Assembly: GCA_009746045.1 (NCBI GenBank) | Contig: RPFO01000017.1 | Span: 1-52,500 of the forward strand | Length of the DNA stretch: 52,500 nucleotides | Direction: 5' to 3' | Source of the DNA: Mesostigma viride | Taxonomy: Eukaryota > Streptophyta > Mesostigmatophyceae > Mesostigmatales > Mesostigmataceae | Shown: piece after piece, positions 30,002-42,400 of the stretch | Numbering within the stretch: the first letter of the stretch is position 1 | How the letters are laid out: the number at the start of each line of letters is the position of its first letter | The notes under the pieces: generated by a model | What the model was told of the DNA's origin: nothing | Databases searched by the model: none | The model's input: only the letters and a program-made list of their open reading frames with translations | Made by a program: the position numbers and the translations under genes

Positions 30002-32780
30002 CTGCGCGGTTCGTAGGTGGTAGTGCCACGCATGACGACGGCGTGGGGGGTGGGGGGTGTGAGGCATCCAGAGAAGCCGCTGCAACCATCCTGGGGTGAT
30101 GGCACGACCGTTCATTTGCTTGGACCAAGTCCCAACCCCCCGTGAGATGGCACTATTTTTTATCTCAAGCACTACCCATGATCCCCGCGCAGCGTAAGAA
30201 GTTCTCGGCTGCTCTTGCAAAGGATACAAGGTGGCATACACGGGGCCATACTTGTTGCCATAATTGTGTCCATGCATGCATGCACTGGATGCGGCGGTCC
30301 CATTGGTACCCATCAGGTATACGATGAGGTGCGCCAGTTGGTGCCTGCACACAAAGTAAGCTTCTATGCATGTATGCTAAGAAGCAATTACTACTAACGA
30401 TGCGGCACGTTACCTCACAAGATCAATGTTGATCATGCCCCCCCCCAAATGGGAATGAAAGCTCCATGCCCGGAGTTATCAAAGAGACAACCGGCGCAGA
30501 AATCTGGAAGAATCCGGAGTTATCGCTGCCCTGTGCTAAATGCCATGTGCTTATTCCTGTGCTTAGAGGCATTGTTCCTGCCAGAAGCCATCACGTAGCC
30601 AGGCATCGCACAGGCAGGAGCTGCCTAGATAACGGGCCACCTGCTATGCTGTGGAAGAGAATTCTTCAGCAAGGTACGTACCGTTTGTGGCAAGTACATG
30701 CAGTGAAGACACAATGTGTTTAATTTATGGAACCAAGCATAGGCAATAGGTCTAAACTTTGGTCATAATATCACGACCATACGAGCAAGAGTGGCTATGT
30801 ATTATCCATAAAGCTCCACAACCTTGCTTGCTTGCGTGATAACTCAAGGGGGTTGATGACCATGGCCCCCCAAAAGGGGAGGGCGCATTTGACCCTGGTG
30901 TCATTACTGTAAACAGTGAAGACCTTTACAACGAGTATATAGATTTGTATGGCGAGCGACAAACACGAACAACTCCGTGGCTGTCACAGCAGCCTCATCG
31001 CATCATCTCCCAGGCCTACCGAGATTATTGGATCTTCACGGTGTATACGATTTTCAAACACTCCTCACCTGCCCTACACCACGGCATTACTCTTCATATT
31101 AGCTTTCCTATCACTTGGAAAATCAACCGACTAGCCGGCTTGTGTTTTTTGTCCTTCTGAAACGAGAAAAACATCGCTAAACAACAATGACCGTTCTGTG
31201 TAAAGCAGAGGTTAACCATTGTCTACCTATTTTTACATGCCACCTCAAATATAAAACTAGTTAGCGCGAGTGGCGTTGCCTACTCAGGCCACCCAATAGA
31301 TTAAAGCAATAGTTTTATCTCTACGGGCATTGCCTGGCGCTAACAGACAACATACCGCTGCCCGGGCGCCAATTAGGCGTCTTCACCCGCCGCCGGGTTG
31401 GTACTTCGGCGGCCTTCATGCGGTATCCGTATCGATAGGGGGAGGTCTCACTTTCCGTCGCCTACAATTTCATGGCCGTTTCAGAAGATGAGGCATAATG
31501 TAAGATTTAATGTGTCCTTCCGGAATGGCCGATCACCTTATCACCTGAATGCTTTTGAGGAGCTGCTGATTGTTGAATCATCGGCATAACTAAATGCCGA
31601 CATCCGGCAAGCAACTAGCAAAGATTGAAGCATTCCGCCTGCCTTTCCAATGGGCATTCATTTCTATTTTTTCGTGGGAGCAATTTCTAATCCGTTCGCA
31701 AGCCTTGTGCATAATATTTCCGTTTCCTGCATGGCTTGCTTCTGCTCACCGTTCAGGCATGCCTTCAGAACTGCAGTGACATGAAGTCTCTAAGATACGT
31801 CTTACCGTCAACAGCTGATGGTTACTATGGTCCGTCCACTGCAGGCCGGGAAAGGACCGGCAGGTCAACAGAACTCCAAGCACGGAGAGAAGGAAGCCGC
31901 ACGAAGAGCTTCTACAACCGACTACACCTGTGCTTTTGACCTCCCCATTGACAGACGACAGTGTTGTAATATTCTCACCATTCCTTCAGCCATGATATCT
32001 GCGGTGTGTAGCCCGTAAAAGTAGCGTAAATCGCCGTCAAATTATCGACGCTATCGTAATTCGTACATCACCAGGACATAACTGGCAAAAGGATGAAGAA
32101 ACACGTTTACATGAACATTCGTTAATACATACTTAGGTAGGTATTCCGCGGCCCGCCCGGTGTCTTGGTTTGCACGTTTGCATACTATTGAAATTATCGC
32201 ATGTATAGATGCCTGTTGCTTTCCCTACCTCTCGCGCTTTGCGGGATTTTCGCATCTTCTGCTTCTCCTAATCATCCACTTGTTGTGCGTACCTGTGCAT
32301 AGCGAATCATCCGGTGTGTGTTCTGTAGAAGACATCCCGGCTGACGTCGTGCCATGGATTAGGCATGTAGAATGATGCAGGGGGGGTTGTCATCACTAGG
32401 CCACGCTACAGTGTGAGAATCCCTATTCATGGGAGGAAGGTGCGGGCTTTTAGTACCTCACCTGATCACCGCTTCCCTTCTCTAGTTGATGCTACCTTCA
32501 CTTGGGTTACTGGTTGCATTGTGATGTACTAGCTCTGGCCGGTTCTTGGCCCTCCCGGCATTAGTAAGTCCGCATGGGGGAGGGGGGGAACGTATACGCT
32601 GCACACATGTGCAGCGGGCTAGCCCTCTTTCCATGCTGACTTGGCATATCATGTAGCGCATGGCGCGAAGTCTGCTACGCTTCATGCTGGATCTGCATGC
32701 GAATTGCTAACGCATATAGAATTGTCTGTCCTCCATTGTGGCCGGGGAGACGCCGCTGTGTGTGAATATGCATGCACAAG
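30002..32780. other. Long gene-free stretch
   Basis: No frame with family, splice or composition support was seen on either strand. If the cyclin and coiled-coil exons belong to one gene, this is part of a 5.8-kb intron (30002-35770). Otherwise it is intergenic. Confidence 0.4.
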
Positions 32781-32789
32781 TGTCTTCAT

Positions 32790-33127
32790 GAAGGGAGAGA
32801 GGGAGAGGGAGAGGGAGAGGGAGAGGGAGAGGGAGAGGGAGAGGGAGAGGGAGAGGGAGAGGGAGAGGGAGAGGGAGAGGGAGAGGGGAGGGGGAGGGGA
32901 GGGGAGGGGGAGGGGGGGGGAGGGGAGGGGGAGGGGGAGGGGGAGGGGAGGGGGAGGGGGAGGGGAGGGGGAGGGGAGGGGGAGGGGGAGGGGAGGGGGG
33001 GGGAGGGGGAGGGGGGGGGGAGGGGGAGGGAGGGGAGGGGGAGGGGGAGGGGGAGGGGAGGGGGAGGGGAGGGGAGGGGGAGGGGGAGGGGGAGGGGGAG
33101 GGGGAGGGAGAGGGAGAGGGAGAGGGA
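32790..33127. repeat. 338-nt uninterrupted polypurine tract (GGGAGA/GGGGA)n
   Basis: Only A and G occur on the plus strand across the whole interval. It begins as regular (GGGAGA)n to about 32886, then irregular GGGGA-rich sequence, then GGGAGA again. Confidence 0.95.
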
Positions 33128-33349
33128 TGTGGTAGAAACTTGATCCAAATATATAACTTATTGCAGCAATGGTCGGCTTACAACTAGGCACTCCTGGCCG
33201 TTGGGAACAAGTTTACGCACGGATCATGTCAAGTTTGTTTTTTAGCTAAACCGTCTAGGTCTTGCTCTAAACGTGATCGCCAGCGCCATATGTTCAAGTT
33301 ACGTGCAATGCTGTACACATTTCCACCTCAATGAATTTATATTTCGATC

Positions 33350-35275
33350 CCTCATGCATCCTGAACGACGTGCAACAGATGCGGATAATACACAACATGC
33401 AGCAGGCTGGAGCTATACCGTGCATGGTCCGGATATTCTCCATTTTTTTGGCCTGCATGTGCTGGTTGTCTCATTGATCGAATTTATGGAGCGATACCTA
33501 ATAATCAACAATTAAAAAAGTACTATTGGAAAATATAACTAGTACACTAAGTAGTGCGAGTGGAGTAAGTACTGTGTCATGCGCATAGCTGGCATGCCAC
33601 GGAGTGGCTATGGCGAAGCCATATACTGCACCCACAGTAGTCGCTAGCTATGCTCTCCCAGTGAGCATGCAACCTGTGGCCTGCCTTTCAAGGCAGCGAG
33701 AGAAGGGGGGGGGTCCCAGCCCAGCTTCTTGCTGTGCATCCAACAGGGATATATATTTTTAAAATATAATGACTTACATCAGAGTGAAGGCACCCAGTTA
33801 GAAATAAACAAAGCCATGCAACGCTAACAAGAGATACCACGACAAAAATACTACAGCCGACACGGGACACTCAATCCCCACCGCTGAGTGAAGTAAAACA
33901 GCCTAATAACCGGCGTGCTGCGCCGCAGTTATAAGTAAGTCATATTCATCATCCTGAACGACTCGAACACGCGGACAAGATAACGGCAGGCTCGAGCTAC
34001 CATGGTCCGGAATCTCCCGATTTCTGGCCTGCGCTGGTTGTCTCCTTGATAAGTAAGCCCGCGTGCGGCGGATCAAGATATATCAGCCATAGCCCGGGTA
34101 TAAGCGCTACCGAAATGCGCGTACAGGGATCGATATAAATGTTAAAAATATAATTACTTACAGCAGAATGAAATCACTCAAACCAAACTGGGATATATAT
34201 GAAAGGTACCTACTCACGTACAAACACTCGGTACCCCGTGAATCTCCCAACGGAGGCACGTTCACGAGTGAATGGATCGATGAATGAATGAATGAATGAA
34301 TGAATGAATGAATGAATGAATGAATGAATGAATGAATGAATGAATGAATGAATGAATGAATGAATGAATGAATGAATGAATGAATGAATGAATGAATGAA
34401 TGAATGAATGAATGAATGAATGAATGAATGAATGAATGAATGAATGAATGATTGATTGAATGAATGAATGAATGAATGAATGAATGAATGAATGAATGAA
34501 TGAATGAATGAATGAATGAATGAATGAATGAATGAATGAATGAATGAATGAATGAATGAATGAATGAATGAATGAATGAATGAATGAATGAATGAATGAA
34601 TGAATGAATGAATGAATGAATGAATGAATGAATGAATGAATGAATGAATGAATGAATGAATGAATGAATGAATGAATGAATGAATGAATGAATGAATGCC
34701 ACGGAGTAAGTACTATCATCGAGGCAAGCAGCAAAGAGTAAACTACATGCTGCGCTGAGCACGCCAGTATGCGAAAAAAGCCACGGAGGGCGTCATGCTA
34801 ATCTTAACAATTAGAAAAATAACTACACAAATGTTAGACAAACAGACAATTATCGTCTGCACCATGGGTGGATAAACTGTTGAACGGCAACAAAGATATT
34901 ACACACGATGCATGCATATGCCCTGGACAACATGCCCTCTGTCCAAGCCTCTCCAATATGGGGATGACTGATCTTCAAAATATTCATATGATCGGAGCAC
35001 CAATGGGCCCATTTGGGTGTTTTTTTTTGCCGTTGCTACCTTTGTTGCCTTGCATGCCACATGCTGTCCATGAGCACGTGAGGAGACCAACAGAGGGGGG
35101 AGCCACAAGGTAACTACGTGCATGCCAACGAACAAGGCTACTCATGTCCATCTCCATTCATATCCATCATCATGAACGACTCGAACACGCGGATAAGATA
35201 ACGGCAGGCTCGAGCTACCACGGTCCGGATTCTCCAGATTTCTGGCCTGAGCTGGTTGTCTGATTGATGTTGGGA
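33350..35275. repeat. Three dispersed copies of a 105-130-bp repeat
   Basis: Related segments at about 33350-33480, 33945-34050 and 35165-35270. All share a GAACGAC...GCGGA(C/T)AAGATAAC...GCAGGCT core, then GGAGCTA or CGAGCTACC, then GGTCCGGA, TTCTGGCCTG and CTGGTTGTCT. The second and third are close to each other; the first is more diverged. All have the same orientation. They may be fragments of a transposable element. Confidence 0.75.
34276..34698. repeat. (GAAT)n microsatellite, about 105 copies
   Basis: TGAATGAA array interrupted once by GATTGATTG near 34448-34457. It lies between copies two and three of the dispersed repeat. Confidence 0.97.
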
Positions 35276-35770
35276 AATCTCTGCCAAACTAGCATGTCGC
35301 TAATTGGCGCGTGGTTGGCAGTCCGATTGTTGCGTCAGTATCACTTGCTGGTGAGGCGCCCTGTATCCCCAGCACCAATCCTTGTAACAAGTACACGCGC
35401 CACTCTGACAAGTACCACATCACTCTGCCGCAGCAACTTCTGAATTGTAAATTGCCAACATCTCGTGACCAATTCCTGTGCATTGCAAAAACAGTTTAAC
35501 AGAGGACATTGGCATTAGCATTTTCATTCGTCAGACACAGTAGCTAGTTGGGTCATGTTCCAACTACCTATGCAGACAACAGCAGCAATGTTCTGACTGC
35601 ATACCACAGGACCACCACGTCACATGTGCTGGGTGGGCTGAGCATGCGTACGCTTGGGTCACTGTTTAAACTGGGGATTCACAAAGCAAATGCCACCTAG
35701 GGACAAAACTAAAACCCATCAGATCTCTAACCCATGGCTACATTGCCAGCTGGCGGCCTGGCGCACCCAC

Positions 35771-38487
35771 CTTCGATGACCTTGCGGTTGACCCCGATGG
35801 CATCCCACCACTGCGTGTCGCCTTTCTTGGGCAGCGCCTCCGCTTGCTCCACCAGCAGCGCGCCAATGTTGAGGGCTGCCGCTGCAACCTCAAACGGGTG
35901 GTGCCTCAGGCACAGGGTGGTGTAGACCAGGCTGTATTTGGAGCGGGAACCACAAGGGAAGTATGTGGGGAGGGAGAAGCAGCATAAAGAATCAAAAAGG
36001 TGAAGATACATTGAGGCTACACCTGTTGTCGGCTCGAAAATCTCTAAACCACAGGAGGCTGCCCCAAAGGGTGAGGTCACCCTTGCAGCGCATGGAGGCA
36101 GAACATATTTGCATGCCTCGCAAATGAAGAGCGGTGTCGCGTTAGCACTCAGGTCTCATAATGTACGAATTAACCGGCCCTTATAGCAAATAGTACTAAG
36201 CCGAAGCCACCATAAACAGAGCCTTGCAGTCATGTGAACACTGCAGCGTCAGATTCCCTTCATACGTGTGCCTGACTTGTCACCTATGGCCATGACCGTT
36301 GCAGCGACAGGATTCTGGTGGCTGCAACCAAGCATCATTTCTACCACAGAACGTGCACTGCTGGCACACGCGCACATGCATGCACGCAGGCACAGGAACG
36401 GGACTCTTTTCCCTCCCATCCCTCCCACAACCCCACCTACAACCCCTCGCTTACAGTGCAAGGCACGCAGGTGCTCACCACAGAAACAAATGCTAGCAGA
36501 AGTAAAGAGCGATCCACCTTCCCTCCCAAGTGCACCCCGCGTCACCCGACATCCTCTTCTGGCAGCGTCACCCATCCTGTATGCCCGCCTAAAAGCGCCT
36601 GCAGGCCTCGCCGTTGCTGCTGCTGCTTCCTACCTGCTGCATGGTCTTGGCCAAAGCCATGCGCAGCCACCCTTCCCCACATTGGCTCGTGCTCTACCGC
36701 ACCCCTCGGCAATCCGCTCATGATCTCCCACCCATGCCGTGTACACCACTCCACCAGGGCATGCATTGCTGTCAAAAAATGAAGGACCAAGAAGGCAAAC
36801 CACACACACGCAGCTCCCACCTGTCGTTGACGGCATATTGGCACGCCCCATTCCTGTCAGTGAAACATATTTACACATCGCTCACCTGTCGTTGACAGCA
36901 TAGACGGCCACCTGCGCGAGCGCCTTGGACGCCCGCACCGCGTGGCACAGGTTGAGCAGGTAGCGGTAGGGCAGGTCAATGCTCACCTGAGGGTGGCAGA
37001 AGGGCGAGGGCAAGGCAAGGGCAACGAGAACATTTACGGCAAGGGCAATGCATGCTAGGGGAAGCGGGGGGAAGCAGTTATTTCCGCAAGTGCAACATGA
37101 GGCGATGCAGCGCCATGCCACCCAACCAAGGGCGGCTTGGCTGCCTAACGTTGACATGAATACAGGATTGATTAATTTCTTACTCGCTGAGCACGTGTAG
37201 TGCTTTGCATCTCTGTACGTTCCACGATGCAGGACGTGAGATGGACGCGTAAGGACCAACATGGGGACGAACAAATGAACAGAGAGCGTAGGTCCAAAGT
37301 ATGAAAAAAGGGAGAGAAAGCGTTGTGCGGTAAAGTGACAGAGAGGTAAGCCATGACACGGTACGAGGCAAGCTGTCATTGCCTTACTTGGCGCTTAACA
37401 AACCTAAGGGTCACTGGCGCAAGATGAGAGAGCGGCCAAAAGTAAGGAAAGAAATGAGTCTGGAACTGGATGGAGCGCAGCGCCACCTGCTGCTCTTGCC
37501 CACCCACTCACGAGAGCACCCCCTTATGTACAGGCTAGCGACAGGTACATGAACGCACCTGGAACTGGATGGAGCGCAGCACCACCTGCTCCTCCATCAG
37601 CAGCTCGTCCTTGGCTTCGTAGTACTTGGCACCCACGAGCACCTCCCACTCACCCTCCTCGCCCCCCATCTTGCCCCCTGCTGCGGGCGCTGCGGGCGCA
37701 TGGTCAGCGCCATCGCCCCCCTCTCTACCGCTGGTGCCCTTGGGGTCGTCCCCAAAATAGCTCGCGAGCGCCCTCTCGGTGGTCATCGTCTGGCCCAGCA
37801 CGTTGAGCACATCGCTCACCCGGCGGCCGCACTCGCACAGCTTGGAGGCCAGGAAGATGCAGGCGGCCACCGTGCTCTGACCAGGGCATACCAGGGGGCG
37901 GGGAGGTGGAAAGCAGGCGTGGGGTAGACAGCGGGTGTAGGGGTGGGCGGGGTTTAGATAAGATTAGATAGAGATATTTGTTTTTTAAGAGTAGGTACAA
38001 AGCCCCCAGCTAGCACGGGGTTTAAAACATGGAAATACGTGCTATTGACCACTGAGAGGAGGGCAGGGCTTTGGCTGAAGGGAAAGGGGGCAAGGAAGGG
38101 GGGGGCAGGGGGGAAGGGGAGAGGAACGGGGGCCAGAGGATTTAGAGAAGTTAGGGAGATGGACCGCAACGAGCGTGGGTGGAGCGAAAGTGCACCATCA
38201 GGAAGGGTACCAAAAGCATCTACCAACTGGCACCCCCTGCGAGGATGGCGGTCCCGACGACATGGGTCGCATGCGCCCGAAAGACAACAGTTAAAAGTGA
38301 CGTCAAGTGGTTCGATATTCTCGCGCCCGCTATTTCTCACCTTGACGAGGGACAGCTTCCTGGGAGTTTTGGCAACAGTGCGATGAAACAGGACCAGGGA
38401 CGTCGCGACGGCCTGCTGCGGGAGGGACAGCCGCTCTGCGGTCATCTGCAGCAGCATGCACGCCTTGATCCGATGATGGTCCTCCAT
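35771..38487 (-). CDS. Cyclin T/K-type cyclin, regulatory subunit of a transcriptional CDK
   Basis: Exons, minus strand: 38487-38341, 37876-37559, 36986-36886, 35931-35771, with agreeing phases and GT/AG sites. Box 1: KACMLLQMTAERLSLPQQAV, then STVAACIFLASKLCECGRRV, then EAKDELLMEEQVVLRSIQFQ. Box 2: VSIDLPYRYLLNLCHAVRAS, then KALAQVAVYAVNDSLVYTTL, then CLRHHPFEVAAAAL and WWDAIGV. VRASK.LAQ and the trailing WW are characteristic of cyclin T/K, the partner of CDK9/CDKC in P-TEFb, which phosphorylates the RNA polymerase II CTD. An acidic/Gly insert (GREGGDGADHAPAAPAAGG) expands box 1. The last box-2 helix is not found. Reading phase allows continuation into the exon at 30001. An upstream exon may supply the missing N-terminus, since a possible acceptor precedes the ATG at 38487. 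Confidence 0.8.
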
Positions 38488-39496
38488 CGCGACACACGTT
38501 CCACCCTACAAGCTGGACCGGGATACAAGCGCGAAAAGACTATGCTTCCTGGTGAGAGTCATCTTGACTTCGAAGCCTGCAAAATCTTAGGCAGGCTCAG
38601 AAAGCTGTAACCTGCCCCACTAGGAGAGCCGTAACATAATCAGCCTTACGCACGTTGTTGCCATTCGAGTCCGCCCCCTCAACGGCTCTACTGCGGATTA
38701 ATCCTACATTGCCCACATCCCATAACCCTTATTGGTTCTCTTGCATTTCTTCTCTCAACTCCATGCGTCGATAGAGGATGACTACACTGTAGTGTCGAAG
38801 ACAACAAGTAACGCAGATTTCACAAAGCGATGAAGGACAAAGAAGAACTGTGAGGTTCATCCGATACACATTCGTTCCAGAAATGCACGCAATGCCAGGC
38901 AAACCTCGCCACCTCGGAACCTAATGGCTAATAACAATAACAGGATGCCCGACTGTCTTTAATATGTAGTGATATAACAGCCTCAACTTGACCAAGGATT
39001 GTGTCAACCAAATCACTAATAATTGTACCGTGAAGGCCTTGTTGTAGTCTATGTTCTGCAATCTGTATCTACTGACAAAAATCAATGAATGGGTACATAC
39101 AGGACTGGGAAAGGAATGGTAGGGGTTTTGCGTGGCGGGAATCGGGTGGGAATCATCAATGCCCAATGGCAGCAGTAGGTGACCCATTCGTTTGGCTGGC
39201 GTCTGTCACGGCATTTTCAGCGGGAACTTCGGAGTTCGGACTGCTGTTTGGCAATAATGCAAGCCCGCTCCTGCTTGCGTTTTCGCCAACTCGGAAAACC
39301 ATGGAAGGATTTCCGATGTGAAATATGAACCACTACCACCGAAATCCACAAATCCGAAATCCGAAGGTGTTGGGTCGAGAGCACAAGGATTCAAAAATTA
39401 TAGCGCCAAGATTGGATTTCTGGGTTCATGTCGGACAACTGAATTCGTTTCTGGAGGGCTCGAAATAGGCGATTTTTTTCCCCCTTGACAGCATAA
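38488..39496. promoter_or_regulatory. Divergent intergenic region between cyclin T/K and UBLCP1
   Basis: About 1.0 kb separates the two start codons, which face away from each other. No convincing third gene is seen. It probably contains both promoters; no clear TATA or repeated site was identified. Confidence 0.45.
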
Positions 39497-42400
39497 ATGG
39501 AGATGGATCTGGCAATTAAATGGAATGGAAAGGAGTATAGCTTACAGCTGGACCCGGATAGCACCGTTGGAGAGCTGAAGCGAAAAATATGCGAGTGCAC
39601 CAACGTGCTTCCAAAGAGGCAAAAGTGCGTCGGTCTGGTGTCTCACTTATGTCCCTTCGACAGTTGGTCGCTTCCGGGCACGTCGTCTTTAACTCATATG
39701 GCGTTGTGATCGTGCTTTTTCTATCGCAGGCTCCTGAACTTGAAGGTGAAAGGGAAATTGGCAGAAGATGATGTGCCAATAAAAGACGTCGCGCTAAAGC
39801 CCGGAACGAAGATATCTGTTATGGGGTAATAATCGCCTCTGGTGGCTGCTTTCTTCGCTCCTTGAGACTGCTGCATCAATTAGTTACCAATTGTAGATCC
39901 TGGTTCGTAGTATTAATGCCATGGGTTCCGCCGCGTTTTTGTCATTGGCCGTCATTGACAACGGCGGCGCTGCATTGTCGACGACTTCCTTGCACAGAAC
40001 GGCGTGGCTGCCTGTTCAATTAAAAGCGTCAGATAGTAATTTTGCCCAACGTTGTGTCAACATCCCTTGATTGCCATGCAGCACGCCCGAGGATCAAATT
40101 CCCGTGGAGCCAGATTTATCTGAACTACCAGAAATAAAAGATGATTTTGAGGAGGATGTTCGAGAAGAAGTGGCGGTCCCCCACAGGGAAGAGAATCTGG
40201 CCAAGTTGAAACGCCGGGCCCAGAGCTTCAAGGTATGGCTTATTATCAGCCCATGTTCAGCTGCACCATAGCTTTTATACTAGCACTCGTCACGCCCACC
40301 CGGCGTGTATACGATTAGCGCGCTGAGTGTGCCAGTGCCATTTGGCATTGCAAAACTTCGTGCTTTCCGCAAGTCCACTATTTGATACAATTAACACACC
40401 TTGGCATGAATAAGAAATGACGTCCAATTATGCTCTGTCTGTTTTGCCCAGTCACAAACCCTGCACTTTCTGCACTCACTGCACTGGCTGCACTTCCTGC
40501 AATTGCTACACCTGCTGCTCTTGCTGCCTTCTTGCCCTGTGGCACCTGCACGGCATCGCCCGCCCCCCCAGTACCCTTGTGCAATATTGTCCCAGAATGC
40601 GTCCCAGGCAGCAGGCAGGCATCACCTTCCCAGGTTCCTGCGTTTGCTTCACACATGGTTTCTGCTTGCTGTTGGCAAACACTTCACGTGGGACCGTTGT
40701 GAAGTAACTAATGAACTAATGTCACCCTCGTCTATACAACGGCATGTCCCATGGAATGCCCCCCTGCCCTCATGCCCCCCCCCCCCCCGGCCCCAGTGGA
40801 GCCGCATCCTGAGTGAGCCGCGCCCCGGGAAGAAGCTGCTGGTTCTGGATATTGACTACACGCTGTTCGACCACCGCTCCCCCGCCGAGAGGCCAGTCGA
40901 GCTCATGCGCCCGTGTGAGTGTTGTGCTTGTGCCCATGTGAGTGGCGTGCTTGTCCACTCATGTGCCTGTGGGAGTTGTGTTTGTGTGCTCATGCGCTCG
41001 TGTGAGCGGCGTGCTTGTGCATTCGTGCGCCTGGCATGGAATATTGTACTTGTTGTCATGGAATATTGTACACATTTTGGGATAACCGAGTTATGTCATG
41101 TAGTCATGCTTCACAAGGACCATAGCCTCATAAGGCAAACAACTCTTGATTGTGTTTGAACAGGTGACCTGCTTCACACGTTTTGCGCATCCCATGTGGC
41201 TCTCTGCCCCCTTGAGGACGTCTCGCATGTGTGGTTAAATGGCACAACGAGCCTGTGTATCCATATCTACTTACGCCTGTGTATCCATATCTACTTACGC
41301 CTGTGTATCCATATCTACTTACGCCTGTGTATCCATATCTACTTACGCCTGTGTATCCATATCTACTTACGCCTGTGTATCCATATCTACTTACGCCTGT
41401 GTATCCATATCTACTTACGCCTGTGTATCCATATCTACTTACGCCTGTGTATCCATATCTACTTACGCCTGTGTATCCATATCTACTTACGCCTGTGTAT
41501 CCATATCTACTTACGCCTGTGTATCCATATCTACTTACGCCTGTGTATCCATATCTACTTACGCCTGTGTATCCATATCTACTTACGCGTGTGTATCCAT
41601 ATCTACTTACGCCTGTGTATCCATATCTACTTACGCCTGTGTATCCATATCTACTTACGCCTGTGTATCCATATCTACTTACGCGTGGCAGCCATGGGCG
41701 CATATCGTTTGTGACTCACACTGGAAATGATGACGCTGCGCACCTTAGATGCTGAAGCAAGTGCCTACTTTGCGTGGACGCGGCCATGTTTCATTGTAGT
41801 AGGAAGCCACCTGGCTAAGATTTGAAATTATATGATGAATGAAATGGACGCCCAACACAGATTGATGGTTGGCAAATATGATTTTGAAACTAGCACCCGT
41901 GTGACCTGCATCATCAGGGATGGCGGGTGTATGCCTCCTAATGCCCCTGTCTTCCCGATGACTTTTCGACCAAGCGTCGGTGCTGGTGCCGCGAGCCCTT
42001 CCCTGGGCATGCCTGCCCATTCTGTCACCTTCCTTTCTCTGCTGTCCCATTCTGTGGTGTTCCTTTCTGTCATGTCCTCTTTCCACTATGCTCCTGTCTC
42101 TGATGTCGCTCCCTGTCATGTGTCTGCTATGTTGCTGCCATCACCGTCACCAGACCTGCACGAGTTCCTGACCGCCGCGTACGCCCACTACGACATCGTC
42201 ATCTGGTCCGCCACGAGGTGCGTGGGACGCAGCCTCGTGTCCCTTTCGCACGCGTTCCCGTACAATTAGGCAGGGGGGGGGCGGGGGGGGGGGGGGGACA
42301 GGGGGGCCCAACTGCCCCTTCACCCTCTTCCCTGCCACCCCCCTCCCCGGCCCCAGAGGGTCAGGTGCTGTCCTTGACAGAAAACAACAGTTGTGCATGG

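Noticed and set aside
34210-34762. Minus-strand FIHS-repeat frames of 166-174 codons
   Set aside because: They arise from the GAAT microsatellite; no start context, splice or family support.
38179-38610. 143-codon plus-strand frame opposite cyclin exon 1
   Set aside because: The minus strand encodes conserved cyclin residues with a proper donor; the plus frame has no features.
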